Shown: piece by piece, positions 1-8,081 of the stretch | How positions within the stretch are numbered: the first letter of the stretch is position 1 | Layout of the letters: every line of letters starts with the position of its first letter | Origin: Rhodospirillales bacterium | GTDB lineage: Bacteria > Pseudomonadota > Alphaproteobacteria > Acetobacterales > Acetobacteraceae | Reading direction: 5' to 3' | DNA length: 8,081 nucleotides | Assembly: GCA_018971905.1 (NCBI GenBank) | Contig: JAGWZS010000079.1 | Location: forward strand, 1 to 8,081 | Notes under the pieces: model-generated | What the model saw: the letters and a program-made list of their open reading frames with translations, nothing else | Databases searched by the model: none | What the model was told of the DNA's origin: nothing | Made by a program: the position numbers and the translations under genes

Positions 1-20
1 CAAGTTTAAATTGTCTATAG

Positions 21-788
21 TTATTCCGGCTGCCGCGCTTCGCCGCGCTTGGTCACGAGCAGGCCGCTGGCCTGGCAGGTCGGCATCATCTCGATCCGGT
101 TGATATTCATATGTTTGGGCAGAGAGACGAGCCAGGCAGCAGTGTCGGCGATATCCTCCGCCGTGAGGGGCTGCACGCCCTGGTAGAGGGACGCGGCCCT
201 GTCCGCATCTCCCCTGAAGCGCAAGGTGCTGAACTCCGTGCCGCTGACCAGGCCAGGCTCGATATCGGTGACGCGGATGTTTTTGCCGACCAGATCGGCG
301 CGCAGATTGAGAGAGAATTGCTGGACAAACGCCTTGCTGGCGCCATAGACATGCCCGCCGGGATAGGGGTATTCCCCGGCGGTGGAGCCGAGATTCAGGA
401 TGATCCCATCATCGCGCGCCACCATTTGCGGCAGCACGGCGCGGGTCATGTGGATCAGCCCGGTGATGTTGGTGGCGACCACTTTGTCCCACTCCTCCAA
501 ATCAGACTCCCAGGCGGGGCCAAGCCCAAATGCCAGACCGGCATTGTTCACCAGCACGTCGATCTGCTGCCAGGCTTGCGGCAGCGCGGGGATAAAGGCA
601 GCGATGGCGTCTTTATCCGTCACGTCCAGCGCCGCGATGTAAAGGTTTTCGCCCAACGCGGCTTTGAGTGCCTCCAGCCGCTCCACGCGCCGCCCGGTGG
701 CGATCACGCGATGGCCATCCTTTATGAAGCGGTGGGCGAAGGCGGCGCCAAATCCGGCGGTGGCGCCGGTGACCAGAATCGTTTTCAT
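21..788 (-). CDS. ydfG: NADP-dependent 3-hydroxy acid dehydrogenase / malonic semialdehyde reductase, SDR family (YdfG)
   Basis: Cytoplasmic short-chain dehydrogenase, 255 residues. Visible classical SDR landmarks: the cofactor loop TGATAGFG at residues 7-14, the basic pair R33-R34 after the second strand (expected for NADP(H) preference), NNAG at 81-84, N107, catalytic S135 and the YGASK motif with Y148 and K152, then EPGLVSGTEF at 177-186. Long stretches match my memory of E. coli YdfG, for example TGATAGFG, RAVLPxMV, FSLNLRxDL and VTDIEPGLV. That enzyme oxidises L-allo-threonine, L-serine and 3-hydroxyisobutyrate, and reduces malonic semialdehyde to 3-hydroxypropionate. The protein is a few residues longer than the E. 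coli one (about 248) because of a charged C-terminal tail. The ATG is preceded by AAGGA (798-802) with 9 bases spacing. It is the last gene of the lipoprotein-pyrD-HAD-ydfG operon, 21 bases after the HAD stop. The family call is firm; the physiological substrate is inferred by homology. Confidence 0.92.
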   Translation of the reverse strand: MKTILVTGATAGFGAAFAHRFIKDGHRVIATGRRVERLEALKAALGENLYIAALDVTDKDAIAAFIPALPQAWQQIDVLVNNAGLAFGLGPAWESDLEEWDKVVATNITGLIHMTRAVLPQMVARDDGIILNLGSTAGEYPYPGGHVYGASKAFVQQFSLNLRADLVGKNIRVTDIEPGLVSGTEFSTLRFRGDADRAASLYQGVQPLTAEDIADTAAWLVSLPKHMNINRIEMMPTCQASGLLVTKRGEARQPE

Positions 789-809
789 GATTTTGTTTCC
801 TTGTTCGGG

Positions 810-1637
810 CTACCAGGAAAATCCTTGCAGGATGGCGGTGGGTTGGAGGCCGGAGGCCGTGGCCTCGGCCGGGGCGTGCTCCGGGTGCAGGGCATGAATG
901 CCAGAAAGTACCCAGCAGCTGTCGATTCCGGCGGCCTTGGCGCCGATTATGTCCGTGCGCAGGGAGTCGCCCACGGCCAGGGTGCGTGCGGCGCTGGTGC
1001 CGAGCATGGCGAGGGTGGGCATGTAGATGGCCGGATCCGGCTTGCCGCGCTGGATCACCGTGCCGCCATCAGCCGCATAAATCTGGGCCAGATAGCCCGC
1101 GCAGATGATGCGTTCACCGCCTTTTAGCACCTCGAGGTCCGGGTTGGCGCAAACCATCGGCAGACCGGCTTTCAGGCAGGCATCCAGAATTGGGCGGTAG
1201 AGTTCTGAATCATGCGGGCCAAGATCGTCGTCCGGCCCGGTGTTCAGCACGAAATCGGCCGCTTCTGGCGTCTCTGCCTCCTGATAATTCAGGCTGTCGA
1301 ACACATCGCGGTCGCGCGGCGGGCCGAGATGATAAAGGCGCTTGCCGAGGCTGGCGAATTCCTCCGTGCGGTGTTTGAGGCCGAGATAAACCGCCTCGCC
1401 GCTGGACATCACGCCGTCGTATAAATCCGGTGTTACGCCGATGCCCGCCAGGAATTTTACAATGCCCGAGGGGCGGCGCGGGGCGTTGGAGAGAAACACC
1501 GCTGGCTTGCCTGCCGCCTTCAGCCTGGCCAGGCAGTCCAGTGCGCCGGGATAGGGGGTATGGCCGTCATGCACAACGCCCCAGAGATCGACGATGAAGC
1601 CATCGTAATTCTGCGCCAGCGCGCCGAAGCCGCTCAT
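810..1637 (-). CDS. HAD-superfamily class IIA hydrolase-like protein (TIGR01459-type, NagD relative)
   Basis: Protein of 275 residues with the HAD class IIA layout. Motif I is IVDLWGVVHDG (15-25) with candidate nucleophile D17; motif II is LSNAP with S50-N51; ANPD lies at 164-167 in the cap-to-core return; motif III is K199 in RGKPDP; motif IV is VGDSLRTD with D224 and D229. The C2-type cap occupies roughly residues 70-195. In HAD phosphatases the residue two after the nucleophile is a second Asp acting as general acid/base; here it is W19. As I recall, this DxWGV form is characteristic of the alphaproteobacterial TIGR01459 group, whose substrate I do not know. Class IIA relatives include NagD/UmpH (nucleotide phosphatase) and pyridoxal phosphatase. 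The start overlaps the pyrD stop (ATGA), so translation is probably coupled. Fold assignment is strong; phosphatase activity should not be assumed. Confidence 0.87.
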   Translation of the reverse strand: MSGFGALAQNYDGFIVDLWGVVHDGHTPYPGALDCLARLKAAGKPAVFLSNAPRRPSGIVKFLAGIGVTPDLYDGVMSSGEAVYLGLKHRTEEFASLGKRLYHLGPPRDRDVFDSLNYQEAETPEAADFVLNTGPDDDLGPHDSELYRPILDACLKAGLPMVCANPDLEVLKGGERIICAGYLAQIYAADGGTVIQRGKPDPAIYMPTLAMLGTSAARTLAVGDSLRTDIIGAKAAGIDSCWVLSGIHALHPEHAPAEATASGLQPTAILQGFSW

Positions 1638-2665
1638 ATGCCCGCACCCACGGCTTGCGAGGCAGAGGCAAAGCCGCGCTGCTTTAACAGGGCCGCCAGC
1701 CGCGCCTTTAGCTTCGGCAGCATGGCTGGGCCCTGATAGGCGAAACCGGAATAAATCTGCACCAGGGAGGCGCCCGCCAGCAGCTTGGCCAGCGCATCCT
1801 CGGCTGTGAACACCCCGCCCGCGCCGATGAAGGCCAGGCGCTTGCCCGCGATCTGATAGGCCCGCGCCAGCATGGCGGTGGAAGGGGCGAACAAAGGCGC
1901 GCCGGAAAGCCCGCCGGTCTCGCGCTTCAACGGGCTTTTCAGCGTTGCGGGTCGGGCGATGGTGGTGTTGGAAATGATGAGGCCCGTGACATGATGCTGC
2001 ACGGCGACCGAGATCACCGCTTCCAGCCCATCCTCTGATAAATCCGGCGCGATTTTCACATAAACCGGCTTCGGGCTGGCGATACGGGACAGGATGGCGG
2101 CAAGGCGCTCTTCCGATTGCAGGTCCCGCAGGCCCGGCGTGTTGGGGGAAGAGATGTTGATGGTGATGTAGTCCGCAAAGGGTGCGACAGCCTTTACCAG
2201 CGCCGGATAGTCGCGCTCCGGGTCCGCACCCTCCTTGTTGATGCCGACATTCGCCCCCAGCACCAGATGCTTGCGGTCCGCCAGCTGCAAATTCGCGATG
2301 TAGGCGTCCAGCCCCTCGTTGTTGAAGCCCATGCGGTTGATGACCGCCTTGTCCTCGGTGAGGCGGAACAGGCGCGGCCGGGGGTTGCCGGCTTGTGGGC
2401 GCGGGGTCACGGTGCCGGCCTCCACAAAACCGAAGCCCAGCCGCCCCAGGGCGGTTACGGCATAAGCGTTCTTGTCGAACCCGGCGGCGAGGCCGATGGG
2501 GTTGTTAAGCGCCCGGCCAAAGGCCCGGGTGGCCAGGATGGGATCATCCGGCGTGGCATCATGCCCCACTAGCCCCAGGCGCAGCGCCTTCAAGGAAAGA
2601 TTATGGGCGCGTTCGGGGTCCAGCCGCCGGAGCGCTGGCATCAGAAAGGGCGGCGCGAAGATCAT
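1634..2665 (-). CDS. pyrD: Dihydroorotate dehydrogenase (quinone), class 2
   Basis: Catalyses the fourth step of UMP synthesis, oxidising dihydroorotate to orotate with FMN and passing electrons to membrane quinone. The 343-residue length and N-terminal amphipathic segment (residues about 1-35, LRRLDPERAHNLSLKALR) are typical of class 2 enzymes, which dock on the inner membrane through that segment. Visible motifs: GLAAGFDKN with K65 (58-66), substrate loop NRMGFNNEG (110-118), NISSPNTPGLRDLQ (170-183) with N170, N175 and catalytic base S173 (Ser marks class 2; class 1 has Cys), VKIAPDL with K204, SNTT (232-235), GGLSG (251-255), GAGG (281-284) and QIYSGFAYQGP (303-313) at the FMN phosphate site. 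The start ATG overlaps the stop of the upstream lipoprotein gene (ATGA) and has no clear Shine-Dalgarno, suggesting translational coupling. The stop overlaps the start of the HAD gene in the same way. Confidence 0.97.
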   Translation of the reverse strand: MIFAPPFLMPALRRLDPERAHNLSLKALRLGLVGHDATPDDPILATRAFGRALNNPIGLAAGFDKNAYAVTALGRLGFGFVEAGTVTPRPQAGNPRPRLFRLTEDKAVINRMGFNNEGLDAYIANLQLADRKHLVLGANVGINKEGADPERDYPALVKAVAPFADYITINISSPNTPGLRDLQSEERLAAILSRIASPKPVYVKIAPDLSEDGLEAVISVAVQHHVTGLIISNTTIARPATLKSPLKRETGGLSGAPLFAPSTAMLARAYQIAGKRLAFIGAGGVFTAEDALAKLLAGASLVQIYSGFAYQGPAMLPKLKARLAALLKQRGFASASQAVGAGI

Positions 2666-3081
2666 TTGACGTAGACGAGCAGCACCTGGTCCAGCCCGGC
2701 GGCTTTGGCGCCCACGGTAACGCGCGCGGCGGGCACGCCATCGGCGATGATGGCGTTGGCAATGGCCTTGGTCTGCGGGGCGAGGGCGGCGAGGGTTTTG
2801 GCGTCTGTGTCCGGATTGCCGGTGGCGGGGGTTTGGGCCATCACCTCAAACGCGGCATCCGGCTTGATGGCCAGGGCCTGCTGCACGGCGCCCTTCAGCG
2901 GGGCCTGAAAATCCTGTGTGTCCGGCAGGATGGAGACCAGCGGAATCCGGCTCTGGAAGGCATCTGCCGCCGAGATGGTCTGGGTGTCTGGCCCGGCGGG
3001 GGTGGGGGAAAAGCTCTGGCGGCCCGGCGGAGCGCAGGAGGCCAGAGCAAGGGCGGGGAGCAGGAAAAGAGCGCGGCGCAT
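2662..3081 (-). CDS. Putative lipoprotein of unknown function, first gene of the pyrD operon
   Basis: Small exported lipoprotein of 139 residues. The N-terminus has MRR, a hydrophobic run (residues 4-14) and a lipobox LASC with the lipidated Cys at residue 16, followed by a Pro/Ser-rich linker (to about residue 36). The rest is a soluble domain of roughly 100 residues. Its end (from about residue 95 on) contains AIIADGVPAARVTVGAKAAG, which resembles the helix-strand pattern of OmpA/MotB-type peptidoglycan-binding domains, but the full motif (TDxxGxxxxN...R) is not complete, so this is only a hint. The frame stays open upstream to 3285, but that extension runs antisense into the sulfotransferase gene. 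I chose 3081 because it gives a canonical lipoprotein signal. An ATG at 3090 (adding MCF) is also possible and has a slightly better GGGG upstream. The stop overlaps the pyrD start by 4 bases. Gene confidence is good; function is unknown. Confidence 0.72.
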   Translation of the reverse strand: MRRALFLLPALALASCAPPGRQSFSPTPAGPDTQTISAADAFQSRIPLVSILPDTQDFQAPLKGAVQQALAIKPDAAFEVMAQTPATGNPDTDAKTLAALAPQTKAIANAIIADGVPAARVTVGAKAAGLDQVLLVYVK

Positions 3082-3193
3082 GAAGCACATGTAGTCATAC
3101 CCCGCTTGCGCGGCAACAAGGCGACGGCCATGCTGGGGAACGATACACCGGAATGGACCCGGGCATTTATTTAGCGTGAAAGGAACAAGCGGC
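3082..3193. other. Divergent intergenic region between the pyrD operon and the sulfotransferase gene
   Basis: About 110 bases that must carry the start signals for the leftward lipoprotein-pyrD operon and the rightward sulfotransferase gene. On the plus strand an A/T-rich stretch (3165-3173) could be a -10 region, but I see no convincing -35 at the right distance. On the minus strand TATGAC (3099-3094) is -10-like but very close to the start codons. A 4-bp stem hairpin CCGC-TTGC-GCGG lies at 3102-3113. No clear operator or riboswitch is visible. Confidence 0.35.
3180..3184 (+). promoter_or_regulatory. Ribosome binding site that decides the sulfotransferase start
   Basis: AAGGA at 3180-3184 lies 9 bases before the GTG at 3194, an ideal spacing. 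The earlier in-frame GTG at 3176 has no Shine-Dalgarno upstream and would itself overlap this site's leader. The site therefore supports 3194 as the true start. Confidence 0.6.
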
Positions 3194-3865
3194 GTGATCA
3201 TCAGCGAGTCGCGGCGGTTTGTGTTTATCCATAACCCCAAGGCAGGTGGCACCACGGTACGCGCGGCGCTGACGAAGTTTGACACGACCGGCCATTTTTT
3301 CTGGATGTTTCACGAGCTGAACGGCAGGCAGATCGACAAGGCGCATATGCCGCTGCATGTGTTCCGCCAGGCTTTCCCCGGATATTTCGCGCTGCTGCAA
3401 GAAAGTTTCACCTTCATGCTGGTGCGCGACCCCTATGCGCGCGCGGTTTCAGCCTTCAACGAAACCAACCCTGAACTGCTGGAGGCCGTGCACATGGCCG
3501 CGGATGGTGTTTCGGCCCGCGCGCTTTACCTTGAGAAGGTGAATGAATTCATCTGTTCGATCAGGAATGACAGTCTCTCGGGCTGGGAGCTGCCCTACCG
3601 CCACGCCGTCCGCCAGCGCGACATGGCCTATCTGGGGCCAAAATGCCTGGTGGATTGCATCGTGAAGCTGGAAAACATCGAACAGACCAGCCGTAAGCTT
3701 GACGTGTTCGACCCGGAGATTCGCCGGGCCGTGCTCGCCACGCCGAAGGAGAACGTGAAGACGGGCAGCCTGCCGGTGCGCGAGGTGCTAAGCCCGGCCT
3801 CGGTAAAAAACATCAACGAGCACTATCGGGACGATTTCTATCTGTTCGATTACGAGATGTGGTGA
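3194..3865 (+). CDS. Sulfotransferase family 2-like (carbohydrate-type, PAPS-dependent) protein
   Basis: Predicted transferase of 223 residues that would move a sulfuryl group from PAPS to an acceptor, probably a carbohydrate or lipid-linked sugar. Seen in the sequence: a strand-loop-helix FIHNPKAGGTT (residues 11-21), matching the 5'-phosphosulfate-binding loop with the conserved K16; MLVRDPYARAVSAF (residues 75-88), matching the 3'-phosphate-binding motif with R78 and S86; a KLENI segment (158-162); and a C-terminal HYRDDFYLFDYE typical of the carbohydrate sulfotransferase (Sulfotransf_2) group. No signal peptide or membrane segment is evident, so a cytoplasmic or peripheral location is likely. 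Start is GTG at 3194, chosen for its Shine-Dalgarno; GTG at 3176 would add six residues. It stands alone between two housekeeping operons, convergent with pyrG, with no glycan genes beside it. By eye some stretches look less GC-rich than the neighbours, which could reflect transfer. The acceptor cannot be told from sequence. Confidence 0.8.
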   Translation: MIISESRRFVFIHNPKAGGTTVRAALTKFDTTGHFFWMFHELNGRQIDKAHMPLHVFRQAFPGYFALLQESFTFMLVRDPYARAVSAFNETNPELLEAVHMAADGVSARALYLEKVNEFICSIRNDSLSGWELPYRHAVRQRDMAYLGPKCLVDCIVKLENIEQTSRKLDVFDPEIRRAVLATPKENVKTGSLPVREVLSPASVKNINEHYRDDFYLFDYEMW

Positions 3866-3904
3866 GGCGCAGCACCGCCAGCCACCACCCCGGCTGCCTG
3901 AAAG

Positions 3905-5983
<2,079 letters not shown>

Positions 5984-6037
5984 CGATAAACCCGCTTAAA
6001 CAGACAGGCGCGCTTCTAGTGCGTGGGCGCGGATAGT

Positions 6038-6769
6038 TCAACCACGCGGCGCGGCGCTGGCGATGGCCAGAAAATCCGTGGCGCTCAGGCTGGCGCCACC
6101 CACCAGCGCGCCGCCCACCTCCGGCAGGGCCAGCAGGGCGCCGGCATTGCCGGGCTTTACCGAGCCGCCATAAAGAATCCGCACATTGCCACCCGCCGCG
6201 CCCAGTTGCGCCACCAAGGCGGCGCGGATGGCGGTGTGCATGGCGGCCACGTCATCCTCGGTGGGGGTGCGGCCGCTGCCAATGGCCCAAACCGGCTCAT
6301 AAGCCACCACCCCGGCAAAGCCCGGCGGCAAGGAGTGCAGCAGCTGGCTGCGCACCACATGTTCGGCTTCGCCGGCTTCGCGCTCGGCCTCGGTTTCGCC
6401 CACGCAGATAATGGGGATGAGCCCGGCGGCGATGGCGGCCTCGGCCTTGGCGCGGACGATGGCGTTGTTTTCACCGTGGTCCACGCGGCGTTCTGAATGG
6501 CCAAGAATGACATGGCTTGCCCCGGCCTCCGCCAGCATCGCGGCGGAAATATCCCCGGTATGGGCCCCTTGCGGGAGGGCGTGGCAATCCTGCCCGCCCA
6601 GGCTCACGGGGCTGCCAGCCAGTGCTGCGGCAAAGCGGTCTATCAGGGTCGCGGGCGGGCAGATCAGCAGGTCCGCCCAGGCGGGGGCGTTTTTTACCGC
6701 AGCGGCGAAACCGGCGGCATCCGCCAGTCTGCCGTGCATTTTCCAGTTCCCTGCGATGAGTTGCCGCAT
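6038..6769 (-). CDS. tpiA: Triosephosphate isomerase
   Basis: Interconverts dihydroxyacetone phosphate and glyceraldehyde 3-phosphate in glycolysis and gluconeogenesis; cytoplasmic homodimer. The 243 residues are near the usual 250. All catalytic residues are visible: N8 and K10 in AGNWKMHG, H91 in LGHSERR, E158 in AYEPVWAIG, and the flexible loop 6 [10 protein letters not shown] (161-170). Phosphate-binding YGGSV is at 200-204 and GGA at 224-226. The QDC segment of the dimer-interface loop is at 60-62. The ATG is preceded by AGGGAG (6775-6780) with 5 bases spacing, a strong site. It is the first gene of the tpiA-secG-pyrG run and is divergent from the PpiD-like gene across 131 bases. Confidence 0.97.
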   Translation of the reverse strand: MRQLIAGNWKMHGRLADAAGFAAAVKNAPAWADLLICPPATLIDRFAAALAGSPVSLGGQDCHALPQGAHTGDISAAMLAEAGASHVILGHSERRVDHGENNAIVRAKAEAAIAAGLIPIICVGETEAEREAGEAEHVVRSQLLHSLPPGFAGVVAYEPVWAIGSGRTPTEDDVAAMHTAIRAALVAQLGAAGGNVRILYGGSVKPGNAGALLALPEVGGALVGGASLSATDFLAIASAAPRG

Positions 6770-6799
6770 GTCTGCTCCCTTTATGAATGCAAGCGGCTT

Positions 6800-6814
6800 G
6801 CCTGGTAGCCAGGC
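6800..6814. repeat. Perfect short hairpin in the tpiA leader / divergent control region
   Basis: GCCTGG (6800-6805) and CCAGGC (6809-6814) form a perfect 6-bp stem with a 3-base loop, 31 bases upstream of the tpiA start. It could be a leader stem-loop or an operator half-site pair. It does not occlude the tpiA Shine-Dalgarno (6775-6782). The sequence gives no further clue to a binding protein. Confidence 0.4.
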
Positions 6815-6845
6815 CGGGGCCGTTTGGCGTTCGCGGGCCCGTGAA

Positions 6846-6874
6846 TTGCCCAGGCCCTGCCGCCTAGCTATAGA
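6846..6874 (+). promoter_or_regulatory. Putative sigma-70-type promoter for the PpiD-like gene
   Basis: TTGCCC (6846-6851) as -35 and TATAGA (6869-6874) as -10 are separated by exactly 17 bases, each matching the consensus at 4 of 6 positions. Transcription would begin near 6881, giving a leader of about 20 bases before the ATG at 6901. An inverted repeat CTGCC (6857-6861) / GGCAG (6875-6879) brackets the -10 box and could serve as an operator. A predicted start site has not been checked. Confidence 0.5.
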
Positions 6875-6900
6875 GGCAGCGGTTTTGGGTAAAGAGAGCG

Positions 6901-8081
6901 ATGCTGGTCTGGGTCCGCAATTTGATGGAGAGTTGGGTGGCGCGCGGGTTTTTCGCGCTGCTCGTGGTGGTGTTTGTTTTCTGGGGCATCTCCAATGTGT
7001 TCACGCTCACGGGCAGTTCCACGGCGGTGGCCACTGTGGCGGGCCAGCCGATTGATGCAAGCGAGGTGCAGGCGGGCTACCAGCGCGCGTTGAACCAGGC
7101 GCAGCAGCAAGGCCAGCAGCCGGATGCAACCGCGCGGCAACAAATGGCCATGCAGGCGCTCTCAGATGCTGTGCGCCAGGCGATTATGCGCCAGGCGGCG
7201 GCGCAATGGGGCGTTGGCGTGCCGGATTCGGCCGTGCGCGCGGTGCTGGACAATATTCCCGCCTTCCAGACCAATGGCGCTTTCGACAAGGCGAAATTCG
7301 CCCAGGTGCTGCAACAGAGCGGCATTTCGCAGGATGATTTCATTGGCCAGATCAAGGACGAGGTGCTGGGCCGGCAGTTGATTACACCGGTGATCAGCGC
7401 CGCCGCGGTGCCGGATGCCATGGCCAAGCCGGTTTTTGCGCTGCTGGATGCGCAGCGCACGGCGGCGCTGGTGAATGTGCCGGTGGATACCCAACCGGTG
7501 CCACCCGCCCCGGCCGATGCCGTGCTGCAACGCTACTGGCAGAACCATCAGAGCGCATTCACAACCCCCGAATACCGCAAGGTGCAGGTGGTTATCCTCT
7601 CGCCTGCCTTGATGGCGCCGCAAGAGCAGGTGCCGCCTGACCAGATTGCGGCGGGGCTGGCCCGTGCCGAGGCCGCCAGCCCCAGCGTGCCGGTGCGCAG
7701 CGCCGATGTGCTCGCGGTGCAGGATTTGGCCGATGCCTCGCAACTGAAGGCGGCCTGGAAAACCGGCGCCAGCTGGACGCAGATGCAGGCGCTGGCCAAG
7801 CAATACCATGCCACCCCGGTGCCGCTGGCCAGTATGCAGCAGAACCAGATTCCCTCCGGCGCGCTGGCCCAGGCGGTGTTTGCCGCACAGGTGGGCCAGG
7901 TGGTGGGGCCTGTGGCGGGGGATCTGGGCATGTATTTGTTCAAGGTGACGTCCGTTGGCACGGATGGGCCAAACCCGGGACAGCTTGCCGCGCAGGTAAC
8001 CCAGGCCCTGCAATTGCAGATGGCCCAGGCGGCGGTGGCCAAGAATGTGGATGCGCTGCAGGACGCGCTGGCCGGGCAGAC
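6901..8081 (+). CDS. PpiD/SurA-N-type periplasmic peptidyl-prolyl isomerase-like chaperone (partial, runs off the right edge)
   Basis: First 393 codons of a membrane-anchored periplasmic folding factor. Residues 1-14 form a short cytoplasmic start ([16 protein letters not shown]), followed by one membrane helix (about 16-34, [18 protein letters not shown]), the standard PpiD opening. Next come the SurA-N-like chaperone helices (about 40-180): [19 protein letters not shown], a Gln-rich patch (66-73), and the marker [24 protein letters not shown] (128-151, in two halves). A parvulin-like region begins near EYRKVQVV (224-231) and ends with [22 protein letters not shown] and LFKV; its middle lacks a clear GGDLG motif, so this domain may be non-catalytic. 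An in-frame stop at 6871-6873 leaves ATG 6901 as the only ATG start; a GAGAG lies just before it at rather short spacing. Related proteins are about 600-650 residues, so much of the gene is missing. In other alphaproteobacteria trp genes often follow. Confidence 0.88.
   Translation, partial: MLVWVRNLMESWVARGFFALLVVVFVFWGISNVFTLTGSSTAVATVAGQPIDASEVQAGYQRALNQAQQQGQQPDATARQQMAMQALSDAVRQAIMRQAAAQWGVGVPDSAVRAVLDNIPAFQTNGAFDKAKFAQVLQQSGISQDDFIGQIKDEVLGRQLITPVISAAAVPDAMAKPVFALLDAQRTAALVNVPVDTQPVPPAPADAVLQRYWQNHQSAFTTPEYRKVQVVILSPALMAPQEQVPPDQIAAGLARAEAASPSVPVRSADVLAVQDLADASQLKAAWKTGASWTQMQALAKQYHATPVPLASMQQNQIPSGALAQAVFAAQVGQVVGPVAGDLGMYLFKVTSVGTDGPNPGQLAAQVTQALQLQMAQAAVAKNVDALQDALAGQ

Noticed and set aside
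1..20. Terminator after ydfG
   Set aside because: The 20 bases are A/T-rich with an imperfect palindrome around TTTAAA but form no GC stem, and the window ends before more can be seen.
111..1127. Open frame of 338 codons on the plus strand across ydfG and the HAD gene
   Set aside because: It is antisense to two genes with complete family motifs, spans their junction, has low-complexity Gly/Ala-rich translation and no recognisable domain. It is expected as a GC-rich shadow frame.
3091..3120. Possible REP-like palindromic repeat (GTCATACCCCGC followed by GCGCGG)
   Set aside because: It resembles one arm of common intergenic GTCATxCCCGC repeats, but only a 4-bp stem forms and no second copy is present in the window.
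3082..3285. N-terminal extension of the lipoprotein frame up to 3285
   Set aside because: It runs antisense through the beginning of the sulfotransferase gene and would bury the lipoprotein signal about 70 residues into the protein.
7162..8013. Open frame of 283 codons on the minus strand opposite the PpiD-like gene
   Set aside because: The plus-strand frame from 6901 encodes a membrane-anchored PpiD-type protein with recognisable segments and runs past the window edge. The antisense frame has Arg/His/Gly-rich shadow composition.

Overview
The window reads as a chromosomal housekeeping segment of a GC-rich alphaproteobacterium. The supporting evidence is the order tpiA-secG-pyrG with a divergent PpiD-type chaperone gene beside tpiA, and a DxWGV-type HAD-IIA protein of the kind I associate with alphaproteobacteria. 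A member of the Acetobacteraceae (Acidocella/Acidiphilium-like) would fit, but the assignment is from gene content and sequence feel only; no marker such as rRNA is present.

Layout. Positions 21-3081 (minus strand) hold a compact four-gene operon, transcribed lipoprotein -> pyrD -> HAD-IIA protein -> ydfG. The first two junctions are 4-base ATGA stop/start overlaps and the last is a 21-base gap with its own Shine-Dalgarno. Positions 3082-3193 are a short divergent intergenic region. Positions 3194-3865 (plus strand) encode a lone sulfotransferase-like protein, which is convergent with pyrG across a small gap holding a hairpin. Positions 3912-6769 (minus strand) hold tpiA -> secG -> pyrG with 53-54-base gaps. 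Positions 6770-6900 are a divergent control region with a promoter-like element and inverted repeats. From 6901 to the right edge (plus strand) runs the N-terminal 393 codons of a PpiD/SurA-like periplasmic folding factor, cut by the window end.

How the genes relate. pyrD (dihydroorotate to orotate) and pyrG (UTP to CTP) belong to pyrimidine synthesis. The HAD-IIA protein belongs to the same superfamily class as the UMP phosphatase NagD/UmpH, and YdfG in E. coli reduces malonic semialdehyde, a product of uracil breakdown. The left operon could therefore have a pyrimidine-balance theme, but this is inference. tpiA serves glycolysis. SecG and the PpiD-like protein both serve export and folding at the inner membrane.

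Nothing here looks like a phage, transposon, CRISPR array, defence or secretion-effector system, and I see no RNA gene. The least ordinary items are the isolated sulfotransferase wedged between two housekeeping operons, the HAD protein whose second catalytic Asp is a Trp, the uncharacterised lipoprotein translationally coupled to pyrD, and the symmetrical elements in the tpiA/ppiD divergent region. No gene-free stretch exceeds 300 bases.
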